A DNA stretch of 22,882 nucleotides from JAFARZ01 sp035651595 (GCA_035651595.1 DASRFJ010000371.1:1-22882); one strand, 5' to 3'; numbered from the stretch's first letter, positions 1 to 7,401 are shown. A program made the numbers and translations. Notes: a model not told the origin generated them from the sequence alone.

Positions 1-698
1 AGCGTCTCGGTGCCGTCGACGAAGGCCTGGGCCAGCTCGGACAGGCGGCGATTGCGGGCTCTAGCGAAGTCCCGCAGCAAGCTGAACGCCTGGTCCATGT
101 CCACGCCGAGGCGCTCGGCGAGCTTCCCCTTGGCCTGCTCGATGACGACCCGGCTGTTCAGTGCCGTCTGCAGTTGCTCGTTGAGGACCTCGCTGCGGCG
201 CATGCCGCGCTCGTGCAACAAGCTGATGGTGGCCACATCGGCAAGGGCCTGGCCGATCCGTATATCCGTGGCGGCGAAGGCTCCCGGGCCGGCCCGGAAC
301 AGGTTCAGCGCGCCGATGACCTGCTCACGCAGCCGCATCGGCAGGGCTTGCACAGCGCCGAATCCCGCCTGCCGGGCGGCGGGCGCGAACCGCGGCCAGC
401 GCCCCGCTTCGGCGGCCAGGTCCGTAGCCTGGACGGGCCGCCCGGACCGGAAGCAGTCCAGGCATGGACCCTGATCGTTCTGCAACTGGAACAGCTCGAT
501 CAGCCGGGCGGCCTCGCTGGAGGCGGCCACCACGCGCAGCTCCCCGCGCGGGTCGGCCAGCAGCAGCCCGGCCGCCTCGACGTCCAGCAGCGCCACGCTG
601 CGGTTGGTCAGCACGTGCAAGAAGTCGATCATGTCAAAGCCGGCGACCATGGTGTCGGTCAGCTCGACAAACGTATCCGACAGCAGTTCTCCGTCCAT
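1..698 (-). CDS. GAF-ANTAR domain regulator (C-terminus beyond window edge)
   Basis: About 232 residues are visible from an ATG at 698; the reading frame is still open at base 1, so the C-terminal end is missing. AGAGGAG stands just upstream of the ATG and supports this start. Residues about 20-155 form a GAF sensor domain, with the segment GPCLDCFRSG and the later RWPRFAPAARQAG typical of actinobacterial GAF-ANTAR proteins. Residues about 180-225 read as an ANTAR RNA-binding domain (VIEQAKGKLAERLGV, then an alpha-helical SLLRDFARARN segment). Members of this family usually sense a small ligand or redox state and act as antiterminators by binding paired RNA hairpins in nascent transcripts. 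It lies 59 bp downstream of a second GAF-ANTAR gene on the same strand, so the two are probably co-transcribed. The ligand and RNA targets cannot be read from the sequence. Confidence 0.9.
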   Translation of the reverse strand, partial: MDGELLSDTFVELTDTMVAGFDMIDFLHVLTNRSVALLDVEAAGLLLADPRGELRVVAASSEAARLIELFQLQNDQGPCLDCFRSGRPVQATDLAAEAGRWPRFAPAARQAGFGAVQALPMRLREQVIGALNLFRAGPGAFAATDIRIGQALADVATISLLHERGMRRSEVLNEQLQTALNSRVVIEQAKGKLAERLGVDMDQAFSLLRDFARARNRRLSELAQAFVDGTET

Positions 699-757
699 TC
701 CCGCTCCTCTCTGAGGGAAAGGCGGCATACCCGCCGGGTGAACGGTCAGCGGCGCGG

Positions 758-1567
758 TCACGGATGCGGAGTCCCGTCACGCCGCCCGTCCTCGGACGGG
801 CCCCGGTCAGGTCCCAGCCGCAGCCGGCGCGCCACGATATCGCGGGCCAGGTCGGCCAGTGGCCGGTCATGAGCATAAGCGTAGGCGCGCAGCCGGATAA
901 AAGCCTCCGTGATGCCGACGCCGAGCTGCTCGGTGAGCATCCCGGTGGCTTGATCGATCTCGGCGCGATGCCCGGCCAGGTCCGCGGGCTGCCCGCCTGG
1001 CCCGGTCCCCGCTCCGGTCTCGCTCGGCTGGTCCGCGGAAATCAGCAGCAGGGCCGCGGCATCGGCGAAGATCAGCGCCTCACCCAGCTGCCCATCGCTC
1101 AGCGGCCCGGCCCGATCCCGGTACAAGCCCATGACACCAGCTCCGATTGCCCCTATTCGCAGCGGGAACGCGAAGATCGCCGCAGCCCCGGCCTGCCGGG
1201 CCGCTGGGGCAAACACCGGCCAGCGACGGCCAGCTTCCGTATCGCCCAGGTCCGAGGCCAGCACCGGGCCGCCGTAGCCGACCGCGTCCGGGCACGGGCC
1301 CTCACCCAGCATCAGCTGGAGCTCAGCAAGCCGCTCGCTCACCGCATCGGTGACCGACATCAGGTGACCCGCCGGCTCCGCGCTGCTCGCGGCACTCAGC
1401 CACCCCCCGGTGACCTGGACCGCGGCGACGGCCGCCGCGCATGCATCCGAGGCTGAGACCGGGCCACTGTGACTGGCCGCCTGCAACGCGACCAGACCCC
1501 AGATCCTGCCCTGCCGGTCAACCGTCATCGGCACAGCCCTGCCCGGCAGCCCGGCCACTACCGGCAC
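758..1567 (-). CDS. GAF-ANTAR domain regulator
   Basis: This is a 269-residue protein if the GTG at 1567 is used. An ATG at 1528 (product beginning MTVDRQGRIWG) would give 256 residues, and neither has a strong Shine-Dalgarno sequence, so the start is uncertain. The central region contains a GAF domain with GEGPCPDAVGYGGPV and RRWPVFAPAARQAG, closely paralleling the neighbouring regulator. The C-terminal part (EIDQATGMLTEQLGVG followed by AFIRLRAYAYAHDRPL) is an ANTAR domain, the three-helix RNA-binding module of antiterminators. A short polar tail follows (GPDRGPSEDGRRDG). The gene sits immediately upstream of the second GAF-ANTAR gene, suggesting a tandem duplication or a pair sensing different signals. 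It is divergent from the desaturase across about 320 bp. Confidence 0.88.
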   Translation of the reverse strand: MPVVAGLPGRAVPMTVDRQGRIWGLVALQAASHSGPVSASDACAAAVAAVQVTGGWLSAASSAEPAGHLMSVTDAVSERLAELQLMLGEGPCPDAVGYGGPVLASDLGDTEAGRRWPVFAPAARQAGAAAIFAFPLRIGAIGAGVMGLYRDRAGPLSDGQLGEALIFADAAALLLISADQPSETGAGTGPGGQPADLAGHRAEIDQATGMLTEQLGVGITEAFIRLRAYAYAHDRPLADLARDIVARRLRLGPDRGPSEDGRRDGTPHP

Positions 1568-1884
1568 GGATATTCGGCCTGACGCCGGACACGGGGCTCC
1601 CCTCCTGCTGCAGCGGCAAGGCGGGGTCTCGACCCAGCGGCGAGTTCACCGGCTCTCAATATCGACGATACCCGCTGACGCCCATGCAGTGCCGGTACTG
1701 CCATGACCCGGACGCTGCCGCCGCCAGCCGACCTCGGCCTCGCGTCGGTCTGGCGGGTCGTCTGACGGAGGTACTGTAAGGGAGCGGTCATGCCTGACGG
1801 GCTTGACCGCGGTCTCGTTGCTCCAGACCCTGGCGGCGTAAGCGCCGAGCGGTGTTGTCGGAAGACGCCGAGGAGGGCAGAGCG
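1568..1884. other. Divergent intergenic region, no gene recognised
   Basis: About 317 bp lies between the GAF-ANTAR gene and the desaturase ATG. Open frames here look like chance in GC-rich DNA. Both promoters should lie in this stretch, but no convincing -35/-10 pair could be fixed. Confidence 0.5.
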
Positions 1885-2970
1885 ATGAGCAGCACAATAC
1901 CCGGCTTTCATGCCCCGCCATCTGGCCGCGCCTCAGCGGCGGACCGGCGGCGTGTCGCGGTCGATCCTTCGACTGCGAGCTTTCGAGCGCTGGCGCTGCG
2001 GGTACGGGCGATGGGTCTGCTCGACCGCAGGCCCGGCTACTATGCGGTGAAGATCACCCTGACGGTCTTCGCTTTCTTCGCTGGCTGGGGCCTGCTCGTC
2101 GCTGGCGGCGACTCGTGGGTTGCCCTCGCCGTCGCGCCGCTGGTGGGGATGATGTTCACTCAGCTGGGCTTCATCGGCCATGATGCGGGGCACAACCAGG
2201 TCTTCTGCTCGCGCCGGCGCAATCGCATGCTCGGCCTCATCGTGGGGAACGCGCTCACCGGACTGAGCTTCGGCTGGTGGGTTCCCAAGCACAACGCTCA
2301 CCATGCGCATCCCAACGAACTGGACCGCGACCCCGATATCGGCGGAGGAGCCGCCCTGGCCTTGCCTGACGCGCGGGGAATCGGGCGCCGCCGGATCTCA
2401 TCGTGGCTGGCACGCTGGCAGGCGCCGCTGTTCTTCCCTCTCATGCTGCTGCGGAGCGGCGGTATGCACGTACTCGGGGTCAAGCGGCTGGTACGGCGGC
2501 GAGACCGTGCCGCGGCGGTTGAAGCCGCTCTCATGCTGCTGCACGCCGCGCTGTACCTGACGGTGGTGCTGTGGGTGCTCTCCCCGCTCAAGGCGCTCGC
2601 TTTCGCCGCCGTTCAGCAGGCGGTCTTCTCGCTGTACCTGGGCATAAGTTTCGCGCCGAACCACAAGGGGATGCCGGTCATCGAATCCGCGACCGCGGCT
2701 GGTTTCGCCCGCCGCCAGGTGGTAACTGCCCGGAATGTCAGGGGCGGCCGGTTCACCACCTTCATGCTCGGCGGCCTTAACTACCAGATCGAGCATCACC
2801 TGTTCCCGTCGATGCCCCGGCCCAGTCTGTGCCGGGTCCAGGGCCTGGTCAGGGACTTCTGCGCGGCGGCGGATCTCGGCTACAGCGAAGACAGCTTCGC
2901 GGGGTCATTCCGCCAGATCGTTCATCACCTCAGCGCCGCTGGAGCAGCGGCCAGCCGCAGCCCTAGCTGA
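1885..2970 (+). CDS. Membrane fatty-acid (acyl-lipid/acyl-CoA) desaturase
   Basis: The product is a 361-residue integral membrane di-iron desaturase. The ATG at 1885 is preceded by GAGGAGGGC at good spacing; a GTG at 1852 in the same frame would add 11 residues but is less well placed. Three histidine boxes are present: HDAGH at about residues 99-103, HNAHH at 136-140 and QIEHH at 301-305. The QIEHH box is typical of front-end/delta-6-like and related actinobacterial acyl desaturases. Hydrophobic stretches around residues 55-105 and 215-255 fit the expected membrane helices. The enzyme would introduce a double bond into membrane-bound acyl chains using O2 and an electron donor; no ferredoxin or reductase gene is adjacent. 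Substrate and regiospecificity cannot be told from the sequence. The length is normal for the family and the frame is intact. Confidence 0.93.
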   Translation: MSSTIPGFHAPPSGRASAADRRRVAVDPSTASFRALALRVRAMGLLDRRPGYYAVKITLTVFAFFAGWGLLVAGGDSWVALAVAPLVGMMFTQLGFIGHDAGHNQVFCSRRRNRMLGLIVGNALTGLSFGWWVPKHNAHHAHPNELDRDPDIGGGAALALPDARGIGRRRISSWLARWQAPLFFPLMLLRSGGMHVLGVKRLVRRRDRAAAVEAALMLLHAALYLTVVLWVLSPLKALAFAAVQQAVFSLYLGISFAPNHKGMPVIESATAAGFARRQVVTARNVRGGRFTTFMLGGLNYQIEHHLFPSMPRPSLCRVQGLVRDFCAAADLGYSEDSFAGSFRQIVHHLSAAGAAASRSPS

Positions 2971-3210
2971 CCAGGTGATCCGTCCTGCCCGCACCGGCGG
3001 ACCCGTTCTGGGTGCGCAGAGCAGGTCTCACCCGCGAAACAGGATCCGGCCCGGGCAATTGTCCGTGCACCGCGGCCGGGCATTCACGTTCCGCTGGTAT
3101 GTGATACTGGCAGTAGGCCTTGGGGCATTCCGAACGCTGGCAGTCACGCCGGCGCCGTCCGCGGGCCGGGTTAGCCCGGCGCACCATGCGCCAGGGACAG
3201 GGAGGCCGCG

Positions 3211-4035
3211 TTGTTCGGCTTCAAGATCATTACCCAGTATGAGCAGGGCATCGTCTTCCGCTGGGGCAGGGCGCTGCCCGGCCTCCGCCAGCCGGGGCTG
3301 ACCTGGGTCAACCCGTTCACGGACCGGCTCCGCAAGGTCAACATGCAGATCATCGTGGCGGCCGTGCCCGGCCAGGAAGCCATTACCCGGGACAACGTCA
3401 CCGTCAAGGTGGACGCGGTCGTCTACTACCGGGTCATCGACCCGATCAAGGCGATCATCAACGTGCAGAACTACGCTTTCGCCGTGGCCCAGGTCGCCCA
3501 GACCTCGCTGCGGTCGGTGATCGGTCAGAGCGACATGGATCAGCTACTGTCCGAGCGGGACAAGGTCAACGCCCAGCTCAAGGACGTCATCGACGCCCCT
3601 ACCGAGGAACCGTGGGGGGTCCGGGTGGAACGGGTCGAGGTCAAGGACGTCTCGCTGCCCGAATCGATGAAACGGTCGATGTCGCGGCAGGCCGAAGCCG
3701 AGCGCGAACGCCGCGCCCGGGTCATCTCCGCCGACGGGGAGTACCAGGCGTCCAAGAAGCTCGCCCAGGCCGCCACCGTGATGGCCGCCGACCCGGCCGC
3801 CTTGCAACTGCGGCTCCTGCAGACCGTCGTCGAGGTCGCCGCCGAGAAGAACAGCACGCTCGTCATGCCCTTCCCCGTGGAGCTGCTGCGCTTCTTCGAC
3901 CGCACCGCGCAGGCTAGCGCGCTGGCCCGGCCAGACACCAGCGATGCCGAGGACGCTGGACGCCTGCCGCAGGTGACAGTGCCCGTGCTGCCGACTCCGA
4001 CGGCGCCGGAAAGCCTGCCAGCCGGCACTCCCTGA
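3211..4035 (+). CDS. SPFH/band-7 (stomatin/slipin-like) protein
   Basis: This 274-residue protein starts at a TTG at 3211, with GGGAGG six bases upstream as the ribosome binding site. An in-frame TAG at 3172 rules out a long N-terminal extension. Residues 5-200 match the slipin core: YEQGIVFRWGR, then PGLTWVNPF, DNVTVKVDAVVYYRV, and the conserved LPESMKRSMSRQAEAERERR coiled segment. Stomatin-type proteins scaffold membrane microdomains and often control proteases or channels. The usual N-terminal hydrophobic hairpin is missing, since only about six residues precede the SPFH core. The protein may therefore bind membranes peripherally or through a partner. The last 40 residues are a proline-rich polar tail. 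No NfeD or protease gene is adjacent. Confidence 0.88.
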   Translation: MFGFKIITQYEQGIVFRWGRALPGLRQPGLTWVNPFTDRLRKVNMQIIVAAVPGQEAITRDNVTVKVDAVVYYRVIDPIKAIINVQNYAFAVAQVAQTSLRSVIGQSDMDQLLSERDKVNAQLKDVIDAPTEEPWGVRVERVEVKDVSLPESMKRSMSRQAEAERERRARVISADGEYQASKKLAQAATVMAADPAALQLRLLQTVVEVAAEKNSTLVMPFPVELLRFFDRTAQASALARPDTSDAEDAGRLPQVTVPVLPTPTAPESLPAGTP

Positions 4036-4123
4036 CCGCACCGCTCAACACCGCTGGGAAGACCCCAGGAGTTGGGCAGGACAGCGAAGCCATCGCTGAA
4101 CAGAACAGCCTGACGACGGTAAG

Positions 4124-4216
4124 GACCTGCCCGGCGTTGGATACCCCGATGTGCTCCGGAAGCGTCACCACCGCTTGCCCGCCAGCCCATTCCACCGGGT
4201 AGAGACCCTCAACCAC
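4124..4216 (-). pseudogene. Fragment of a STAS-domain (anti-sigma antagonist-like) protein
   Basis: Minus-strand translation gives YPVEWAGGQAVVTLPEHIG followed by VSNAGQV. This looks like the first strand and helix of the stand-alone STAS proteins common in actinobacteria, which usually read YPVE...VVT.PEEID..NAG. After about 30 residues the similarity stops and the frame continues as unrelated sequence. The helix carrying the phosphorylatable serine region (typically D-S-A-G) is absent. I call it a broken remnant. The call rests on a short motif only. Confidence 0.42.
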
Positions 4217-4584
4217 GGCAGCGGCCCCGGCGGGACCAGGGTGGAACAGCGAGCGGCTTAGCGTGCGGCTCCCGACGCTACCGGAGGGAGCCAGCGCAGT
4301 GGATCATGGAAGCTGAGGTGCCGGGCGATCCGAACGCGGCGGCCAGGTCGCCGGTCTCGTCGGGCAGCAGATCCGCCCCGTCCCGCAACGCCAGGCAGCA
4401 GGTCGAGCTGGCCAAGCGGATCGCGATCTGGGGAGGGCACCAAGGGCCCGAAGGCCGACGAGGTCCACCCGATCTGACCTGCCGCCGCAGGGACCGGACA
4501 GACCGGGAAGGGGGCGGCCCATGCCGGACTCCCTTCTTCTCGGGTACGTACTGGGATGATCATGCCTGACCAACGCACGGCTGG
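4217..4584. other. Gene-poor segment with a possible cold-shock protein C-terminal remnant
   Basis: No intact gene is convincing here. On the plus strand at 4433-4477 the frame reads EGTKGPKADEVHPI and then a stop, which resembles the last residues of a cold-shock-domain protein. Upstream sequence in that frame does not give the rest of the domain (no KWFN or GFGFI). This may be a tail left from a deleted csp gene, or chance. Confidence 0.3.
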
Positions 4585-4806
4585 TCATAGGACCGCGCCG
4601 CGCGGAGCCAGCTCGAGGGTGGCGACGCTCCGGCCGTAGAGGACTATGAGCCGGTCGCCGTGCCTGCATCGCAGCATCCCGCCGTCTTGTGCCATGGTCG
4701 AGGTTACGTGATCCATGACATCGTCCCCGGCGGCATCCGCCCCGTCATAGGCGACGTCCAAGAGGTCGCCGCTGATCAGGCGGACGCGCAGTACGATCTC
4801 CGTCAT
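4585..4806 (-). CDS. Small hypothetical protein (73 aa)
   Basis: The ATG at 4806 opens a 73-residue frame, MTEIVLRVRLISGDLLDVAY..., ending REAL-looking but unplaced in any family I can name. The pattern is of a small alpha/beta protein with alternating hydrophobic strands (IVLRVRLISGDLLDV, then RLIVLYGRSVATLEL) around a helical middle. No strong Shine-Dalgarno sequence is seen. The frame is continuous upstream with a decayed GH15 remnant (4882-5271), so the start is inferred from where recognisable GH15 sequence ends and a plausible ATG appears. It could be an intact small gene or part of the same debris. No function is assigned. Confidence 0.5.
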   Translation of the reverse strand: MTEIVLRVRLISGDLLDVAYDGADAAGDDVMDHVTSTMAQDGGMLRCRHGDRLIVLYGRSVATLELAPRGAVL

Positions 4807-4881
4807 GATCAGGCACTCTAGACGCTCCGCCGCCTGGCCGCCAGGCCAGCGGATGCCGCGCTGGGATGTCAGACGACACGT

Positions 4882-5271
4882 GTCGAACGCCGGGTGGCAG
4901 GCGAGCTCGAACGTGACCGTGCCCCTGACCGCGCGGGCCTGCCTGACCAGGAGATCGCGCGCCTTGCCGGTGGACCTCGTCTCCGGGACCATGAAGTCGA
5001 TGACCTCGCCGACCGCGTCCTTGCCCTGAAACCTGGTGAGCAGGATGCTGGTATCGGGGAGGTAGAGCTGCTTCGGCTTGGCGTAGCTGGTACGGGCCGT
5101 GATGGAGAAGTAGCCGCCCTTGTTCTTATCCAGGAGGGCACCGAACAGGCTCGGGGCGTCGAAGCGCGCCGGGCAGTACCAGTCGACCGTGCCGTCGGTG
5201 CCGATAAGGGCGACCGTGCGCAGGTCGCCCACGATGCCGTGCTCTTCGATCGGGAGGTAGCCGTGCGGCGG
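4882..5271 (-). pseudogene. N-terminal fragment of a GH15 glucoamylase/trehalase-like protein
   Basis: About 130 residues match the N-terminal beta-sandwich domain of bacterial GH15 enzymes: GYLPIEEHGIVGDLRTVALI, GTDGTVDWYCPARFDAPSLF, GALLDKNKGGYFSI, then YLPDTSILLTRF and VGEVIDFMVPE, ending near FELACHPAFD. Intact family members are about 600-670 residues and carry a C-terminal (alpha/alpha)6 barrel with two catalytic glutamates. None of that follows here: after residue D the frame turns into unrelated sequence and a small separate ORF. No start codon is well placed at the beginning of the similarity either. Both ends are lost, so this is a pseudogene remnant and should not hydrolyse trehalose or glucans. 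Confidence 0.8.
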
Positions 5272-5534
5272 ACCGATCCGGGTAGTCCCGTTTCCCGCGC
5301 TGCGGAGCCTCGGCGATCCACGGGCCAAGGCGCGGCGCGGGCAGCCATGCGCCGGTGGCGAAGCACCGCCGTTCGTTCGGTAGGAAAGACCTTGACTATC
5401 CCGAACGGACAGTGGTGCATCCTTCGGCCCCGCCCGCGGAGCACGAGGCTGGCGTAGCGTCGAATACCGGGGCGACGCCGCCGCGATCCCATGACGCGCC
5501 GCGGGGGAGAGAAATCCACAGGAGGAGCGCGGAG

Positions 5535-5667
5535 ATGAAGGCTGTCGTCTGGCAAGGTGTCGGTTGATGAGGTTCCCGACCCGGCGATCGGGGAGCCCGC
5601 CGACGCGATCGTCCGGATTACCACGAGCGCGATCTGCGGTACTGACCTGCATTTCGGGACAAGATAG
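5535..5667 (+). pseudogene. Truncated, frameshifted zinc alcohol dehydrogenase (formaldehyde-dehydrogenase-like) N-terminus
   Basis: GGAGGAGCGCGGAG leads into an ATG at 5535 and the start MKAVVWQGVG. The frame then stops at TGA (5565-5567). One base over, from 5563, the sequence continues VDEVPDPAIGEPADAIVRI and then TTSAICGTDLHF, ending at TAG 5665-5667. MKAVVWxGxGDxxxDxVPDP and SAICGTDLH are hallmarks of the N-terminal GroES-like domain of zinc-dependent, formaldehyde-dehydrogenase-like alcohol dehydrogenases; the Cys is a catalytic zinc ligand. A few residues (around GDI/R) are missing at the frameshift, and the remaining 300 or more residues are gone. The intact-looking ribosome binding site suggests the gene was lost rather recently. 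Confidence 0.8.
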
Positions 5668-5744
5668 AACATGGTGTCAACGTCAGGTTCATGGTCCTCA
5701 ATCCGATGTCCCGGATATCGGGATACGTTGCGCGGGGAGTCGCG

Positions 5745-6062
5745 ATGTCAGAGGAGCACCTGCGAGTAGAGAATAAACTGGACCTGAAAACTATTATTGA
5801 TCTTCAGCGATACGCAGATTCCCGCCGGCGGGAGTTGCCGGCAGCGGGCAAGGTTACGATCAGGCTCTTCGACGCGATTCCCCTCGGAAGGACCTATGTG
5901 TTTGATGGTCCAGGAGATGAGAGTTTCTTCGTGCCGTACGCTAGCCGCGGTCCGGTCCGGCCGTTGCCCGTTTACCAATGCGCCAACAACGGGAAGGTGG
6001 CCAGAAGGTATATCAGTGGGATGGAGGAACTGTGGGAATCTGATGATGTGGTTCTCGGTTGA
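5745..6062 (+). CDS. Small protein resembling a C-terminal domain of actinobacterial regulators (DUF5919-like)
   Basis: The 105-residue ORF starts at ATG 5745 with CGGGGAG six bases upstream; an in-frame start at 5691 lacks such a site. Its sequence KVTIRLFDAIPLGRTYVFD, then ESFFVPYASRG, and GKVARRYISGMEELWESDD resembles a domain found at the C-terminus of some actinobacterial XRE-type regulators, where a phospholipase-D-like fold ends in an F-x-x-LW motif. Here no HTH precedes it, so it is either a stand-alone version or the surviving end of a larger gene. Base composition is visibly less GC-rich than that of its neighbours, a hint of horizontal acquisition. A short ORF overlaps its end. The family comparison is from memory, and the function is unknown. 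Confidence 0.6.
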   Translation: MSEEHLRVENKLDLKTIIDLQRYADSRRRELPAAGKVTIRLFDAIPLGRTYVFDGPGDESFFVPYASRGPVRPLPVYQCANNGKVARRYISGMEELWESDDVVLG

Positions 6063-6153
6063 CGTATTCCTGGAGCAATATTCCAGAATTCTTGATATAG
6101 CGGTAGAAGATGGGCTATGTGAACTGGCTCACGCAATGCTCGATACGGGCTGA
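6043..6153 (+). CDS. Possible tiny ORF overlapping the preceding gene (36 aa)
   Basis: An ATG-ATG pair at 6043 opens a frame reading FSVDVFLEQYSRILDIAVED and then GLCELAHAMLDTG before TGA at 6151-6153. It overlaps the end of the 5745-6062 gene by 20 bases in another frame. The amphipathic, protein-like composition suggests real coding sequence. It is either a coupled micro-ORF or the C-terminal end of the upstream protein after a frameshift. No family is recognised. Confidence 0.35.
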   Translation: MMWFSVDVFLEQYSRILDIAVEDGLCELAHAMLDTG

Positions 6154-6335
6154 ACCAGCCCAAAGTGGCTAAATACTCGCGTTCCGCGCGTCCTTGCAGT
6201 GAATCGCAATGCTGAATTTGACGATCGCTGCCGACAGTATCGCCCGCTATTCGGCAGTGCAGGACGTCCCCGGCGCGGCCGGTGATGTCGTCCTTGGCAG
6301 CAGGCTGGTGCTGATCACGCCGTCGCGCCAGCGGT

Positions 6336-6788
6336 TCAGAAGAATCCGAGGTTGGGGAGGAGTTGGGCGGCGGCGTCGATGATCTCGCCGGCGGTCTGCA
6401 GTGCCTCAGCGGTCTCCTCGGCGCTGGCTTTCTCGGTGGGGTAGTCCGGGTACTGCAGTTCGTTGCGCCGACGGCGCAGCCCGCCGAATGCCCGCAAGCT
6501 GGCGCCGAACTGGGCACGGATCGCATCGTCGACGGCCTTATGGCCGCCGGCAGTGGTGGGACGCAGGCCCTGCTGGGCGAGCAGGGAGACGCAGGCCTGC
6601 CGGGCAGCATCGTAGGCAAGGACGACGCTGCTGTCCGGTGCCGCCTCAGCGATCAGGCGTGCCGCATCGAGGGTCTGCCGCGCCCGGTCCGGCCACGGTT
6701 CACCGTCCGCCTGCGCGCCCTGCACGCGTTCCAGGTGCCTGTCCGCGAGCAGTTGCCCGATAGCGGCCTCTCCGGCGCTCCACCGCAT
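6336..6788 (-). CDS. HEPN-domain protein, partner of MNT (HEPN/MNT toxin-antitoxin type)
   Basis: This 150-residue, almost entirely helical protein has its start (ATG 6788) overlapping the stop of the upstream nucleotidyltransferase gene as TGATG, so translation is coupled. Residues about 35-145 form a HEPN-like four-helix bundle (ARQTLDAARLIAEAAPDSSV, YDAARQACVSLLAQQGLRPT, FGGLRRRRNELQYPDY). HEPN toxins of MNT/HEPN pairs are RNases with an R-x4-6-H motif. Here the equivalent site reads R108-N-E-L-Q-Y113-P-D-Y, with tyrosine where histidine is expected. The protein may be inactive as an RNase, work differently, or offer the tyrosines for AMPylation by the partner. It ends NLGFF. Confidence 0.82.
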   Translation of the reverse strand: MRWSAGEAAIGQLLADRHLERVQGAQADGEPWPDRARQTLDAARLIAEAAPDSSVVLAYDAARQACVSLLAQQGLRPTTAGGHKAVDDAIRAQFGASLRAFGGLRRRRNELQYPDYPTEKASAEETAEALQTAGEIIDAAAQLLPNLGFF

Positions 6789-7384
6789 CAGCTGTCCTCC
6801 TCGCGCGGGGCTTCCCCGGTGACCCAGACCAACGGTGCCGAGCGGATCTGCCGGATCAGCGGGTCAGCGGCCGCGATCCAGCGGGACCGGGAGCACAGCA
6901 CGGGGTTGACCTGCAATCCGAGACGCTGCTCGGCGCGCTCGGCCGCCTCGTAGAGATCGCGGCGAGCTGCCTCGCCGATGACCAGGACGTCAATATCGTG
7001 CGGCGGACGTCCAGGAACGCCCTCATAGCGTGCTGCCCATGAGCCGTAGATCGCCACAGCGATCACCTCGAGCGGGCCGAACTCCTCGCTGATGACCAGA
7101 TGCGGTCCGAACGCCAGGGTGAGCAGCTCGGTCAGCGCCCGCGTGTAGCGGCCGACCGGGTCCGCGGATACCAGCCTGGCCCGCCCCACGCGGCGTTCCC
7201 GGATCAGCCCAGCACTGGCCAGCCGGCCTGCCTCGCGCTGGACCGTGGTCAGCGGCAGGCTCAGCGTGGCGGCCAGATCGCTGAGGGTGTACTCGGTGTC
7301 GGGATGCAGCAAGAGGAGGGTCAGTATCTCGGCGAGGTGGCGGGACCGCAGAATCGGCAGGAGCGCCGGAGCCTCACTACGCAT
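6788..7384 (-). CDS. wHTH-nucleotidyltransferase (MNT) fusion, antitoxin of the HEPN/MNT pair
   Basis: The protein has 198 residues. Residues about 10-75 form an ArsR-like winged helix-turn-helix (YTLSDLAATLSLPLTTVQRE, then a basic wing IRERRVGRARLV). Residues about 100-195 form a minimal nucleotidyltransferase domain with the core motif G114-S115-W...D130-I-D132, matching the GSx(n)DxD signature of pol-beta-type transferases. In HEPN/MNT systems this component neutralises the HEPN toxin, in studied cases by transferring AMP to it. The fused wHTH makes autoregulation likely. The ATG at 7384 has no Shine-Dalgarno sequence; a TATATT box six bases upstream suggests a leaderless mRNA starting at or next to the ATG. 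A near-palindrome overlaps the same site. Confidence 0.87.
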   Translation of the reverse strand: MRSEAPALLPILRSRHLAEILTLLLLHPDTEYTLSDLAATLSLPLTTVQREAGRLASAGLIRERRVGRARLVSADPVGRYTRALTELLTLAFGPHLVISEEFGPLEVIAVAIYGSWAARYEGVPGRPPHDIDVLVIGEAARRDLYEAAERAEQRLGLQVNPVLCSRSRWIAAADPLIRQIRSAPLVWVTGEAPREEDS

Positions 7385-7385
7385 A

Positions 7386-7401
7386 GATGAAATATATCAT
7401 C
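7386..7401 (-). promoter_or_regulatory. Near-palindromic operator and -10 box immediately upstream of the wHTH-MNT gene
   Basis: The 16-bp GATGAAATATATCATC is palindromic at 14 of 16 positions. It ends 2 bp from the ATG at 7384. On the minus strand it contains TATATT six bases before the ATG, correct for a -10 box of a leaderless transcript. Binding by the encoded winged helix would block the promoter. Its AT-richness stands out in this GC-rich DNA. No clear -35 is seen. Confidence 0.55.

Noticed and set aside
464..1456. Plus-strand open frame of 330 codons over the GAF-ANTAR genes
   Set aside because: The minus strand carries convincing GAF and ANTAR domains; the plus frame is a low-complexity shadow.
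2963..3187. Minus-strand small Cys-containing frame (CQRSECPKAYCQYHIPAEREC)
   Set aside because: The Cys spacing is suggestive of metal binding, but there is no ribosome binding site, the strand is opposite to both neighbours, and I could not match it to a family. It deserves a database search only.
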